From: CAZWVR01 sp964637235
GTDB lineage: Bacteria; Bacteroidota; Bacteroidia; Bacteroidales; S143-33
NCBI GenBank assembly: GCA_964637235.1
Contig: CAZWVR010000053.1
Coordinates: 1-16,469 of the forward strand
Length of the DNA stretch: 16,469 nucleotides
Direction: 5' to 3'
Under the pieces are notes generated by a model, which saw only the letters and a program-made list of their open reading frames with translations, had not been told where the DNA came from and did not search any database. Within the stretch, counting starts at the first letter, position 1, and each line of letters opens with the position of its first letter. Below, piece by piece: positions 1 through 8,006 of the stretch. A program made the translations under genes and the position numbers.

Positions 1-2
1 AA

Positions 3-422
3 TCAAAAAACGCTAAAAAAGGGCAAAGACTTGGAGACGGAGGCCCCGGATACACAATACCTGCTGAAATATGTCCAGAATATTTCCACAAAAGAGGAGC
101 TGTTGCTGCTGCCCGCACCAGCGACCAAATAAATCCTACAAGACGTTCCTCTGGCTCGCAATTTTATATAGTCACTGGTAAAGTCTATACTGACCAAGAA
201 CTTAAGCTATTAGAACAGAGACTGAATACCAAATTTACACCAGAGCAAAGAAAAGCTTATACCACAGTAGGTGGAGCCCCCTTCTTAGATGGACAGTATA
301 CTGTATTCGGAGAAGTTATATCGGGAATGGACGTCGTCGACAAAATCTCAGAAGCAAAAACAGACAAAAACGATAGACCCCTACAAGATATTAAAATCAT
401 AAAAATGATGATAATCAGATAG
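3..422 (+). CDS. Cyclophilin-type peptidyl-prolyl cis-trans isomerase, 3' part (5' end outside window)
   Basis: This frame is open from the left edge to TAG at 420-422 and gives the last 139 residues of a cyclophilin, an enzyme that isomerises Xaa-Pro bonds during folding. Seen: LGDGGPGYTIPAEI (fragment residues 10-23), the core strand GSQFYIVTG (51-59), which carries the equivalents of human CypA Gln111 and Phe113, and LDGQYTVFGEV (95-105), where CypA His126 is replaced by Tyr. Between the last two lies an insertion of about 35 residues (KVYTDQELK... to FTPEQRKAYTTVGG), the pattern I associate with Bacteroidetes periplasmic cyclophilins. The catalytic Arg/Phe segment and any signal peptide lie upstream of the window, so location is inferred. 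The next gene, signal peptidase I, has its own promoter candidate, so cotranscription is possible but not needed. Confidence 0.93.
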   Translation, partial: SKNAKKGQRLGDGGPGYTIPAEICPEYFHKRGAVAAARTSDQINPTRRSSGSQFYIVTGKVYTDQELKLLEQRLNTKFTPEQRKAYTTVGGAPFLDGQYTVFGEVISGMDVVDKISEAKTDKNDRPLQDIKIIKMMIIR

Positions 423-465
423 ATACTAAACTACAAAAACTAAAACAACTTTTCAAATAAATTTA

Positions 466-473
466 TATTTTTG
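466..473 (+). promoter_or_regulatory. Bacteroidetes-type -7 element upstream of lepB
   Basis: TATTTTTG is an exact match to TAnnTTTG and lies 18 bases before the lepB ATG. No TTTG is seen about 19 bases upstream, so only half of the promoter is supported. Short AT-rich matches like this arise by chance in such a genome. Confidence 0.4.
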
Positions 474-491
474 CCACATTAAAATTTTATT

Positions 492-2138
492 ATGAAATTC
501 AAAGAATTCCGAGCCAAAATAAAAAAAATATTAAAAAATAAATGGCTTAACTTAGGCTTCTATGGAATATTATACCTGTTAATAGTCATTTGGATGCAAG
601 AATGGTGGCTTCTTATAGGTCTCATCATAATATATGATTTCTTTATTACTAAAAAAGTAAACTGGACCTTCTGGAAAAAACGAAACGCCCCAAAAACTAA
701 ACTTATAGAATGGGTCGATGCTATTATATTCGCGGCAGTTGCTGCATATATAATTAGAACCCTGCTTATAGAAGCTTACACTATCCCTACCTCATCAATG
801 GAAAAAACGCTTTTAGTAGGTGATTTTTTATTCGTAAGCAAATTTCACTATGGTCCCAGATTACCAATGACGCCCTTGGCAGTACCTTTTGTTCACCATA
901 CACTGCCATTCACAAAATCAACTCCTTCATTTGTGGACTGGATTGAGCTCCCTTATAAACGACTAAAAGGTCTAACACATGTACACCACAATGATATTAT
1001 CGTCTTTAATTTCCCAGAAGGTGATACTGTTGCTATTAACAAACAAGCAGAAAGCTACTACCAACTAATCCGTGATTTCGGTAGAAAAGCCGTATGGGAA
1101 GATAAAATAGTTAACCCTTATACCCATCAAACCCTAACCGGATACTTCGGAAAAATTATATATAGACCTGTGGATAAACGCGATAACTATGTAAAAAGAT
1201 GCGTAGCTCTCCCAGGCGATACTTTGCAAGTTATTGACGGACAAGTATATGTAAATAGAAAACCACAAAAACAAATCCCCGGAATTCAATACAAGTACAT
1301 CATTATAACTAATGGAACACCAATAAACCCACAAGTATATGAAAACCTACATATCTCAAACGAAGATAGAAAAAATTCCAGATACATAGACCCAAACATA
1401 CTCCTATATATGCCAGAACTAAAAAAATATGACCTCTCAAATGCATTAGTCCTACCTTTGACTAACAAAGCATATCACCAATTGAAAACTCTATCAAATA
1501 TAATTTTCATAAAAAAAATAATCAAACCCAAAGGTTACGGAGAAAATTATATATTCCCACACACACCTCTTTATTACGAAATTGACAGCAATGCCCTCTC
1601 TTTCTTAGACACTATTATATCCCCAACAGCTCGAAAAGAAATAGACTCCTTATACGGAAAAAAATTTGACGACTTCTCAATGCTACAACAACAAATAGAT
1701 ATATTCATCCCCGACAGTATAAAAGATGAAATCTACTCTAAACTAATTATACTTACACAAAAAGGCGACTATAAATGGAACGAAGATAACTTCGGACCTC
1801 TATATATACCAAAAAAAGGAGCAACAGTAAAACTAAATATGAAGAATCTCCCGCTATATAAAAGAATTATCAAAAACTACGAAAAAAATAAACTGGAAAT
1901 AAGAAACGGAAAAATTTTTATCAACGGAAAGCAAACAGATACATATACCTTCAAAATGGATTATTACTTCGCGATGGGGGATAACAGACACAACTCCGCA
2001 GATTCTCGTTTCTGGGGATTTGTCCCAGAAAATCATCTGGTAGGTAGAGCTTGGTTTATATGGCTCTCTCTGGATAAAGATAAACCATTCCCTACTAACA
2101 TCAGATGGAAACGAATGTTTAAGATTGTTGAACAATGA
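492..2138 (+). CDS. lepB: Signal peptidase I (S26 family), long Bacteroidetes form
   Basis: This membrane-bound Ser/Lys protease removes signal peptides from exported proteins on the outer face of the inner membrane. Hydrophobic stretches at residues about 22-52 and 75-93 anchor it. The catalytic Ser is S102 in IPTSSMEKTLLVGD, and the general-base Lys is K235 in YVKRCVALPGD. Box E is MGDNRHNSADSR (495-506), followed by FWGFVPENHLVGRA. At 548 residues it is far longer than E. coli LepB (324): about 60 extra residues lie between the Ser box and HHNDIIVFNFPEGD, and more than 200 between the Lys box and box E. A similar strand motif, NGKxFINGK-like, flanks the large insertion on both sides (247-258 and 470-480). 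A long insertion is usual in Bacteroidetes homologues. The ATG at 492 is the first one in frame; no Shine-Dalgarno is seen. Its stop overlaps the ispH start (ATGA), suggesting translational coupling. Confidence 0.95.
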   Translation: MKFKEFRAKIKKILKNKWLNLGFYGILYLLIVIWMQEWWLLIGLIIIYDFFITKKVNWTFWKKRNAPKTKLIEWVDAIIFAAVAAYIIRTLLIEAYTIPTSSMEKTLLVGDFLFVSKFHYGPRLPMTPLAVPFVHHTLPFTKSTPSFVDWIELPYKRLKGLTHVHHNDIIVFNFPEGDTVAINKQAESYYQLIRDFGRKAVWEDKIVNPYTHQTLTGYFGKIIYRPVDKRDNYVKRCVALPGDTLQVIDGQVYVNRKPQKQIPGIQYKYIIITNGTPINPQVYENLHISNEDRKNSRYIDPNILLYMPELKKYDLSNALVLPLTNKAYHQLKTLSNIIFIKKIIKPKGYGENYIFPHTPLYYEIDSNALSFLDTIISPTARKEIDSLYGKKFDDFSMLQQQIDIFIPDSIKDEIYSKLIILTQKGDYKWNEDNFGPLYIPKKGATVKLNMKNLPLYKRIIKNYEKNKLEIRNGKIFINGKQTDTYTFKMDYYFAMGDNRHNSADSRFWGFVPENHLVGRAWFIWLSLDKDKPFPTNIRWKRMFKIVEQ

Positions 2139-3007
2139 AAATATTCATAGATCAACGATCTGGTTTCTGTTTTGGAGTAATTTACGCTATTGAAAAAGCA
2201 GAAAGAGAACTAAAAAAAACTGGATCATTATATTGCCTCGGAGATATAGTCCATAACAACGAAGAAGTAAATAGACTAAAAAAATTAGGACTAAAAACTA
2301 TAAACCTGCAAACATTTAAAAAACTTAAAAATACCACTGTCCTCATAAGAGCCCATGGAGAACCACCAGAAACATACAAAATTGCACATCAAAACAACAT
2401 CCAAATTATTGATGCTTCCTGCCCTGTGGTATTAAAACTCCAAAATATCATAAGAGAAGGATACTTAAAAACACTCAAAAATAATGGCCAAGTAGTTATA
2501 TATGGAAAACCAGGACACGCAGAAGTTATCGGACTACTCGGCCAAACTGATAATACTGCCATTGTCATAAATAAATTAGAAGACGTTCAAAAACTTGACT
2601 TCTCCCGTCCAATATACCTCTATTCTCAAACAACTAAAAGTTTAGATACCTTCTATTCAATCGTGGAACTTATAAAAAAGAACATCAAACCCGGTATTGA
2701 ATTCAAATACTACGATACTATATGCCGACAAGTAGCTTTCAGAGATAAAGAAATCCGAAAATTTTGTGCAGATAAAGATATTATCCTATTCATCAGCGGG
2801 AAAAAAAGCTCAAATGGCAGAATGCTATATGAAGTCTGCAAAAATAAAAACCCAAACGCTAAATTTATTTCCAGTATTGACGAAATAGACTTAACATGGT
2901 TCTCCGGAAACGAAAATGTGGGACTATGTGGCGCAACTTCAACCCCAAAATGGTTAATAAACAAAATAGAAAATTTTCTAAGAGAACATTTCAACGTCGA
3001 AAATTAA
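2135..3007 (+). CDS. ispH: 4-hydroxy-3-methylbut-2-enyl diphosphate reductase
   Basis: IspH carries out the last step of the MEP pathway, reducing HMBPP to IPP and DMAPP with a [4Fe-4S] cluster in the cytosol. The three cluster cysteines are visible: C12 (GFCFGV), C96 (DASCPVV) and C197 (DTICRQ). Substrate-binding positions also fit: H40 (DIVHN), H74 (RAHGEPPE), H128 and E130 (PGHAEVIG), T166-T167 (SQTTKS), S225-S226-N227 (KKSSNGRM) and S269 (GATSTP). At 290 residues it is a normal single-domain IspH without the S1-domain extension found in some phyla. The start overlaps the lepB stop by four bases, so it is probably translated from the lepB message. The gene implies a MEP rather than mevalonate route for isoprenoids such as menaquinone and the undecaprenyl carrier. 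Its stop shares TTAA with the convergent gene downstream. Confidence 0.96.
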   Translation: MKIFIDQRSGFCFGVIYAIEKAERELKKTGSLYCLGDIVHNNEEVNRLKKLGLKTINLQTFKKLKNTTVLIRAHGEPPETYKIAHQNNIQIIDASCPVVLKLQNIIREGYLKTLKNNGQVVIYGKPGHAEVIGLLGQTDNTAIVINKLEDVQKLDFSRPIYLYSQTTKSLDTFYSIVELIKKNIKPGIEFKYYDTICRQVAFRDKEIRKFCADKDIILFISGKKSSNGRMLYEVCKNKNPNAKFISSIDEIDLTWFSGNENVGLCGATSTPKWLINKIENFLREHFNVEN

Positions 3008-3588
3008 ATATTTAAAACCAATACCGAAACTAAAAAAACTACTCCTGCACCTATCAGAAACTCCTTTATACTCTGCAATGCATCAAAATTATAAACATAA
3101 TAATGCACTAAATTTATCCCCGCAAAAAAAACTGTGAACAGTAAAGTTATATACAAATTGTAAATTGAAAAAACTGATAAAAAAACAAATATTAAAAACA
3201 TTGCTTGCCCCGATAATATCGATACTGTACTATCTTTACAATCTTTATTCAAAATACAAATGAAGACTATCAAAAGCGTACTATAACCAGTTGATTTATA
3301 AATTTTTACAAAACTATCATCAACCTTTACCCCAAAAAAAACAAATACAAGCGATACAATCGCAAAAAGCAATAAAAAAACTATTTCAAGTGTAATTTTA
3401 TTCTTGAACAATAAAGATAAAAAAGCAAAAAATATAAACGGAAAAGTTATTACATATTTCAAATGTAGCTGAAAAAAATGCAATATAAAATCATTCGGAT
3501 TTACGTATAAAATGTACAACAATATTAAAAAAGTTGAAGTAAAAAATGGAGTTATAAAATACCATAAAATATTAGAAAAAAATTTCAT
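3004..3588 (-). CDS. Polytopic membrane protein of unknown function
   Basis: I do not recognise the family. The 194-residue product is almost wholly hydrophobic, with about six or seven membrane-spanning stretches (approximately residues 7-28, 43-62, 66-87, 101-113, 126-142, 144-161 and 174-193). The loops are short and polar (NKDCKDSTVS at 114-123, FKNKITLE at 61-68). No catalytic motif is evident. The reading frame fills the gap between ispH and the mutase gene: its TAA overlaps the ispH TAA in a shared TTAA, and its ATG lies 51 bases from the mutase ATG. No competing frame occupies the plus strand, which argues that it is real. A caution is that antisense reading of AT-rich DNA tends to give Phe- and Leu-rich frames. 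It is convergent with ispH and divergent from the mutase. A weak AATTTTTG candidate (3628-3635) could serve as its -7 element. Confidence 0.68.
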   Translation of the reverse strand: MKFFSNILWYFITPFFTSTFLILLYILYVNPNDFILHFFQLHLKYVITFPFIFFAFLSLLFKNKITLEIVFLLLFAIVSLVFVFFGVKVDDSFVKIYKSTGYSTLLIVFICILNKDCKDSTVSILSGQAMFLIFVFLSVFSIYNLYITLLFTVFFAGINLVHYYVYNFDALQSIKEFLIGAGVVFLVSVLVLNI

Positions 3589-3593
3589 TTTTC

Positions 3594-3624
3594 TTTGCTA
3601 TTGAAATAATTATGTTTATTTTTA
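3594..3624 (+). promoter_or_regulatory. Candidate Bacteroidetes promoter for methylmalonyl-CoA mutase
   Basis: TTTG at 3594-3597 is followed after 19 bases by TATTTTTA at 3617-3624, one mismatch from TAnnTTTG. The spacing is the classical one. The -7 element ends 15 bases before the ATG at 3640, implying a very short leader. The site lies in the short divergent gap between the two genes. Confidence 0.42.
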
Positions 3625-3639
3625 TTGCAAAAATTTCAA

Positions 3640-5799
3640 ATGAAACCTGACTTTTCAAAAGTAAAACTATTTGACAATATAAACAAAACAGAGAATATAA
3701 CCACTGCCCAAGAGCCAAATATATGGGAAACAGCCGAATTCATAAAAGTAAAAAACGTTTATACCAAAAAAGATTGGACAGACATATATCATTTAGATTA
3801 CGCAGCAGGATTGCCACCTTTCCTCAGGGGTCCCTACTCTACTATGTATATTATACGACCATGGACAATAAGACAATACGCAGGTTTTTCTACTGCCGAA
3901 GAATCAAACGCATTCTATCGAAGGAATATAGCCGCCGGCCAAAAAGGTCTTTCAGTAGCATTTGACTTAGCTACCCACAGAGGATACGATTCAGACCACC
4001 CCAGAGTTATCGGAGACGTCGGAAAAGCAGGTGTAGCAATAGATACCGTAGAAGATATGAAAATACTTTTTGACCAAATCCCCCTCGATAAAATGTCTGT
4101 ATCAATGACAATGAACGGAGCTGTACTACCTATTATGGCTTTCTATATCGTAGCAGCAGAAGAACAAGGTGTAAAACCAGAACAACTAAGCGGTACAATA
4201 CAAAACGATATCCTCAAAGAATTTATGGTACGAAATACCTATATATACCCTCCCAAAACCTCTATGCGAATTATAGCAGATATCTTTAAATACACAGCCA
4301 AATATATGCCTAAATTCAATTCCATAAGCATATCCGGATATCATATGCAAGAAGCCGGCGCTACTCTGGATTTGGAATTAGGCTATACCTTAGCAGATGG
4401 ACTTGAATACCTACGTACCGGAATTAACGCTGGACTTAATATTGACGACTTCGCACCAAGAATATCTTTCTTCTGGGCTGCTGGTATGAACCATTTTATG
4501 GAAATTGCTAAAATGAGAGCAGCAAGAATGCTATGGGCTAAAATCGTTAAACAATTTAATCCAAAAGATGAACGCTCAATGCGACTTAGAACACATACTC
4601 AAACATCCGGATGGAGCCTAACTGCCCAAGACCCATTCAATAACGTAGCTCGGACAACTATTGAAGCATTAGCCGCCGCTCTCGGGCATACACAATCACT
4701 ACACACAAACGCATTAGACGAAGCTCTTGCACTACCAACTGATTTCTCCGCAAGAATCGCAAGAAATACCCAAATATACCTCCAAATAGAAACAGATATC
4801 ACAAAAGCCATAGACCCAATGGGCGGCTCTTATTACATAGAATATCTGACTGATAGAATCGCCAGAAAAGCATGGCAACATATCCAAGAAATAGAGGAAC
4901 TCGGCGGTATGGCAAAAGCAATAGAAACCGGTATTCCTAAAATGAAAATTGAAGAAGCCGCTGCAAGAAAACAAGCTCGTATAGACAGTAAACAAGATAT
5001 AATAGTAGGTGTAAACAAATATAAAGTAGAAAATGAACCAGATATTGAAATCCTCGAAGTAGATAATACCGCAGTAAGAGAAGCCCAAATCCAACGCCTG
5101 AAAAAAATAAAAGCTACTCGCGACCAAAAAGCAGTAGAAAAAGCTCTCGAAGCTATCACAAAAGCCGTAGAAACCGGAAATGGTAATCTTCTTGAATTGG
5201 CAGTTAATGCCGCCAGAGCCAGAGCAACCTTAGGAGAAATTTCATACGCCATAGAAAAAGTAGTAGGAAGATATAACGCCTCAATACGCTCAATATCAGG
5301 AGTATATGCTTCTGCTATAAAAAAAGACCCTCTTTTTGAAAAAGCTGTCAATTTAGCTAATAAATTTACAGAACAATTCGGAAGACGCCCCAGAATTATG
5401 ATAGCTAAACTCGGCCAAGATGGGCACGATAGAGGTGCAAAAGTAGTAGCAACTGGATACGCAGATATCGGATTTGACGTAGATATAGGTCCCCTATTCC
5501 AAACCCCTGAAGAAGCCGCTCAAGACGCTATTGACAACGACGTACACGTTCTTGCTATTTCATCTCTGGCAGGCGGTCATAAAACCCTAATCCCAAAAAC
5601 TATTGAAGAACTGAAAAAAAGAGGTGCTGCTCATATCGTAGTTGTAGCCGGAGGAGTTATTCCTCCACAAGACTACGAATTTCTTTTTGATAAAGGCGTC
5701 GCAGCTATATTCGGTCCAGGAACTTCAATACCTCAAGCTGCTATTGATATTCTAAATATTCTATTCAAAATTTACTCAATAGATAATAATAAAAATTAA
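3640..5799 (+). CDS. mutB: Methylmalonyl-CoA mutase, large (catalytic) subunit
   Basis: This adenosylcobalamin enzyme interconverts succinyl-CoA and (R)-methylmalonyl-CoA, linking the TCA cycle with propionate metabolism. I chose ATG 3640 (719 residues) over TTG 3625, which overlaps the promoter candidate. The N-terminal TIM-barrel shows RGPYSTMYIIRPWTIRQYAGF (63-83) with the substrate Tyr (Y66), R198 (MVRNT), GYHMQEAG (233-240, H235), THTQTSGWSLT (318-328) and GHTQSLHTNALDEALALPT (349-367). The C-terminal B12 domain has GQDGHDRG (592-599; D594, H596, G599 form DxHxxG), SLAGGHKTL (642-650), GGVIP and FGPGT. The Tyr and Arg in the substrate pocket favour methylmalonyl-CoA over isobutyryl-CoA, where they are typically replaced. 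In many Bacteroidetes the small subunit lies just upstream; here that place holds an opposite-strand membrane protein. The chain may act as a homodimer like E. coli ScpA, or its partner may be encoded elsewhere. Confidence 0.96.
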   Translation: MKPDFSKVKLFDNINKTENITTAQEPNIWETAEFIKVKNVYTKKDWTDIYHLDYAAGLPPFLRGPYSTMYIIRPWTIRQYAGFSTAEESNAFYRRNIAAGQKGLSVAFDLATHRGYDSDHPRVIGDVGKAGVAIDTVEDMKILFDQIPLDKMSVSMTMNGAVLPIMAFYIVAAEEQGVKPEQLSGTIQNDILKEFMVRNTYIYPPKTSMRIIADIFKYTAKYMPKFNSISISGYHMQEAGATLDLELGYTLADGLEYLRTGINAGLNIDDFAPRISFFWAAGMNHFMEIAKMRAARMLWAKIVKQFNPKDERSMRLRTHTQTSGWSLTAQDPFNNVARTTIEALAAALGHTQSLHTNALDEALALPTDFSARIARNTQIYLQIETDITKAIDPMGGSYYIEYLTDRIARKAWQHIQEIEELGGMAKAIETGIPKMKIEEAAARKQARIDSKQDIIVGVNKYKVENEPDIEILEVDNTAVREAQIQRLKKIKATRDQKAVEKALEAITKAVETGNGNLLELAVNAARARATLGEISYAIEKVVGRYNASIRSISGVYASAIKKDPLFEKAVNLANKFTEQFGRRPRIMIAKLGQDGHDRGAKVVATGYADIGFDVDIGPLFQTPEEAAQDAIDNDVHVLAISSLAGGHKTLIPKTIEELKKRGAAHIVVVAGGVIPPQDYEFLFDKGVAAIFGPGTSIPQAAIDILNILFKIYSIDNNKN

Positions 5800-5819
5800 C
5801 CTGATCAATTAACAACATT

Positions 5820-5827
5820 CATTTTTG
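5820..5827 (+). promoter_or_regulatory. Weak -7-like element before the REase-like/TPR gene
   Basis: CATTTTTG matches TAnnTTTG with one mismatch and lies 22 bases before the ATG at 5850. No TTTG partner is seen at the usual spacing. The 50-base gap after the mutase holds no clear terminator, so read-through from the mutase is also possible. Confidence 0.25.
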
Positions 5828-5849
5828 CCAAACTTAAAACAAACTATTT

Positions 5850-7946
5850 ATGAAAGAACTTTGGGAAAATTTTATAAAAAAAATTGGTGAATTCTCATTA
5901 GCAAAAGATAAATTTGAAACTTTCTGCTATCAAATTCTAAAAAAACACTTCCCTGAAAAAAATATATATACCTCAGATAATTTAGAAAAAATACCAGAAA
6001 AAGATAACTTTTTTATAATATTCTTGCCCCTATTTTTTCTCGACGAACTCAAAGAACACCGCAAAAACAAAATTAGAAGTGAACTTAGTAAAGCACTTAA
6101 TAATATCCCAGACGTAAAAAAAAGAATGTATGCATTCGTAATATGTACACCTTATGAACTTACAGACCAAGAAATGCAATGGTGGCTTAACTATCGCAAA
6201 AAAAATGACACAAACGCTATACCCGTACGATTTTTTGATGGCGGATACCTCATTGAACTAAGTAAAAAGTACAGAATATTTGATAAATGGTTCATCATAG
6301 AAAATAACGACACAAATACTAAAACAAACAAATCTGAAAAATATAAACATTCAATAGAATTTATTATACCTCCACAAAATAATACCACCGAAACCGAAAA
6401 AAATAGCCCTGAAACTCACAATATAAAAAAATTACAAACACAACAAGAAAATACTAAAATTGAAAACGAAAAAGAACCTCAACAAAATGAACAAGATACT
6501 CTCCTCGACGTAAAACTCTTTGAAAAAGAAGACAAAAACTACATATTCCTAAAAAGCTTATACGAACAACTAAAAACAAAAATTGAAAAACTACCTAAGC
6601 CAGATCAAAAACGCTATTACGATAGAATTAAAGAAATAAATATAAAAAAAGAACTATTTAACTTTGACGAACAAGATATATTAAAAACAATAAACAGCAT
6701 TAAAGAACCCTTCGATAGAATATTACACATATACAGAAACGCCAAAACCGCTTATGCACATCAACTATATGACGAAGCTCTGTTCTATTACGAAATACTT
6801 AAAAAGCAAGACCACAAAAACTATCTCAACAACAAAACCCACGAAATCATCACAGACTATAAAACAGTAAAAAATATCCTCGAAGCTATAATATACCTTA
6901 AAGAAGGCGACTATTTTTTTATTCAAATTAAAAACTGGGATAAACTTATATATAAAAACCAAATCCCTGATAATGACCAAAATAACCTTATAACAGAAAC
7001 AAAACTATTCTACGAAAAAGCCTATAAATTAGCTCCAAATATAAAACCTATTATTGAAAGACACTGTGAATTTGAAGGAGATTTGAAACTAATGAAAGAC
7101 CAATATAAAGAAGCTGAAATATGCTACAAAAAAGCTTACGAAACATTCTACAAAAAAAATATTAAAATAAAATATGACTACGCTGCTGAACTACAAAAAG
7201 CTCAAAAAGAAAAAAACATAAAAAGACTTAAACACCTCCAAAAAGCATACAAAATATTCTCAGAAAAAAATAAAAAGAAAACAAATATATTTCTGGAAAC
7301 TTGGATCACAAAAGAACTATTTAAATTAGCTCTAAGAGCTATACTTATACTTATAAGCATTACCTTGCCAATATCTACAATAATCTTTATAACTGCATAC
7401 CACCCCCACGCATCACGCCCTAAAAAAATAATCATCTCAAATAATATAAATGCCCAAAAAATATTTGAATCAGCAATAAAAAATTACAAATTAACAAAGA
7501 AATATCCTCATCTATACGACACTGCGCTATTAAAACTCAAAATTTTGAAAAAATTATATGGAAAAGTATCCGATACTACAACAATAAACGCCTACCAAAG
7601 AAAAATTCAAAAAGACAGACAAAATTATATCAATCAAATGCAAGATAAAATTCTTACTGATACCAATGCCTATATGATTAGTATGCGACGCCCCTCAGAA
7701 GGACTAAGATTCGTTAAAATTCTATTTAAACCTAATGACCCTAAACACGGTAAATACTGCTACATAGACTCCAACTACAACATTATAATCCCCCCATTTT
7801 TTGACTTTGATTTTAGAAAATTAAAAGGAGATGCTCCTCGATTTAAAAACGGTAAAGCAATAGTTTGTATAATACTTAGCACTGGTGAAAAAGCCTTCTT
7901 TATCTATAACCGACACACTAAAAAAATAAAGAGAATAAAATTGTAA
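5850..7946 (+). CDS. Multidomain protein: REase-like N-terminus, TPR-like region, one membrane segment, C-terminal WG-type repeat
   Basis: The function is unknown. Residues 1-150 resemble the restriction-endonuclease-like (Mrr-type) modules found in Bacteroidetes signalling and conflict proteins: FETFCYQILKKHFP (22-35), LFFLDELKEHRKNKIRSEL (61-79), VICTPYELTDQEMQWW (97-112) and RFFDGGYLIELSKKY..FDKWF (127-148). The expected D...(D/E/Q)xK nuclease core is not visible; the strand where it should lie reads FFIIFLPLF (54-62), so it may be inactive. Residues about 150-225 form a Lys/Glu/Asn/Thr-rich linker. Helical TPR-like repeats occupy about 290-475 (for example YDEALFYYEILKK and YKEAEICYKKAYETF). 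One membrane helix is at 494-516. After a second helical region, 634-685 fits a WG-type beta repeat: YCYIDSNYNIIIPPFFDF, then RFKNGKAIV and FFIYNRHTKKI. With no signal peptide, the likely topology is REase-like and TPR parts in the cytosol and WG part in the periplasm. The gene is very Lys/Asn-rich compared with the mutase. Neighbours give no functional clue. Confidence 0.8.
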   Translation: MKELWENFIKKIGEFSLAKDKFETFCYQILKKHFPEKNIYTSDNLEKIPEKDNFFIIFLPLFFLDELKEHRKNKIRSELSKALNNIPDVKKRMYAFVICTPYELTDQEMQWWLNYRKKNDTNAIPVRFFDGGYLIELSKKYRIFDKWFIIENNDTNTKTNKSEKYKHSIEFIIPPQNNTTETEKNSPETHNIKKLQTQQENTKIENEKEPQQNEQDTLLDVKLFEKEDKNYIFLKSLYEQLKTKIEKLPKPDQKRYYDRIKEINIKKELFNFDEQDILKTINSIKEPFDRILHIYRNAKTAYAHQLYDEALFYYEILKKQDHKNYLNNKTHEIITDYKTVKNILEAIIYLKEGDYFFIQIKNWDKLIYKNQIPDNDQNNLITETKLFYEKAYKLAPNIKPIIERHCEFEGDLKLMKDQYKEAEICYKKAYETFYKKNIKIKYDYAAELQKAQKEKNIKRLKHLQKAYKIFSEKNKKKTNIFLETWITKELFKLALRAILILISITLPISTIIFITAYHPHASRPKKIIISNNINAQKIFESAIKNYKLTKKYPHLYDTALLKLKILKKLYGKVSDTTTINAYQRKIQKDRQNYINQMQDKILTDTNAYMISMRRPSEGLRFVKILFKPNDPKHGKYCYIDSNYNIIIPPFFDFDFRKLKGDAPRFKNGKAIVCIILSTGEKAFFIYNRHTKKIKRIKL

Positions 7947-7982
7947 TGTGATTTTGCGTACTTTAATTTAGATTTTAAGTGC

Positions 7983-8006
7983 AACAGTTTTTAACTTTTT
8001 ACTGTT
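7983..8006 (+). promoter_or_regulatory. Inverted repeat 1 upstream of the lipoprotein gene
   Basis: AACAGT (7983-7988) and ACTGTT (8001-8006) form a perfect 6-bp stem around a 12-base T-rich loop. It is not followed by a run of T, so a terminator role for the upstream gene is unlikely. Its 3' arm overlaps the next palindrome by GTT (8004-8006). It could be an operator or an RNA structure; a chance occurrence is possible. Confidence 0.35.

Noticed and set aside
1134..2135. Minus-strand frames inside lepB
   Set aside because: Antisense shadows of a clear protease gene with no recognisable motifs.
3625..3639. TTG start at 3625 for the mutase
   Set aside because: It abuts the -7 element candidate and adds only five residues; ATG 3640 gives the usual family N-terminus.
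4732..5351. Long minus-strand frames antisense to the mutase gene
   Set aside because: They lie wholly inside a well-supported gene, show no domain and are low-complexity antisense frames.
5850..7946. Active defence nuclease or a complete defence island
   Set aside because: No catalytic residues are visible and no neighbouring helicase, NTPase, toxin or integrase gene supports it.
7983..8006. Terminator for the REase-like/TPR gene
   Set aside because: The stem is only 6 bp and AT-rich and is followed by CTATGTATAG rather than a T run.
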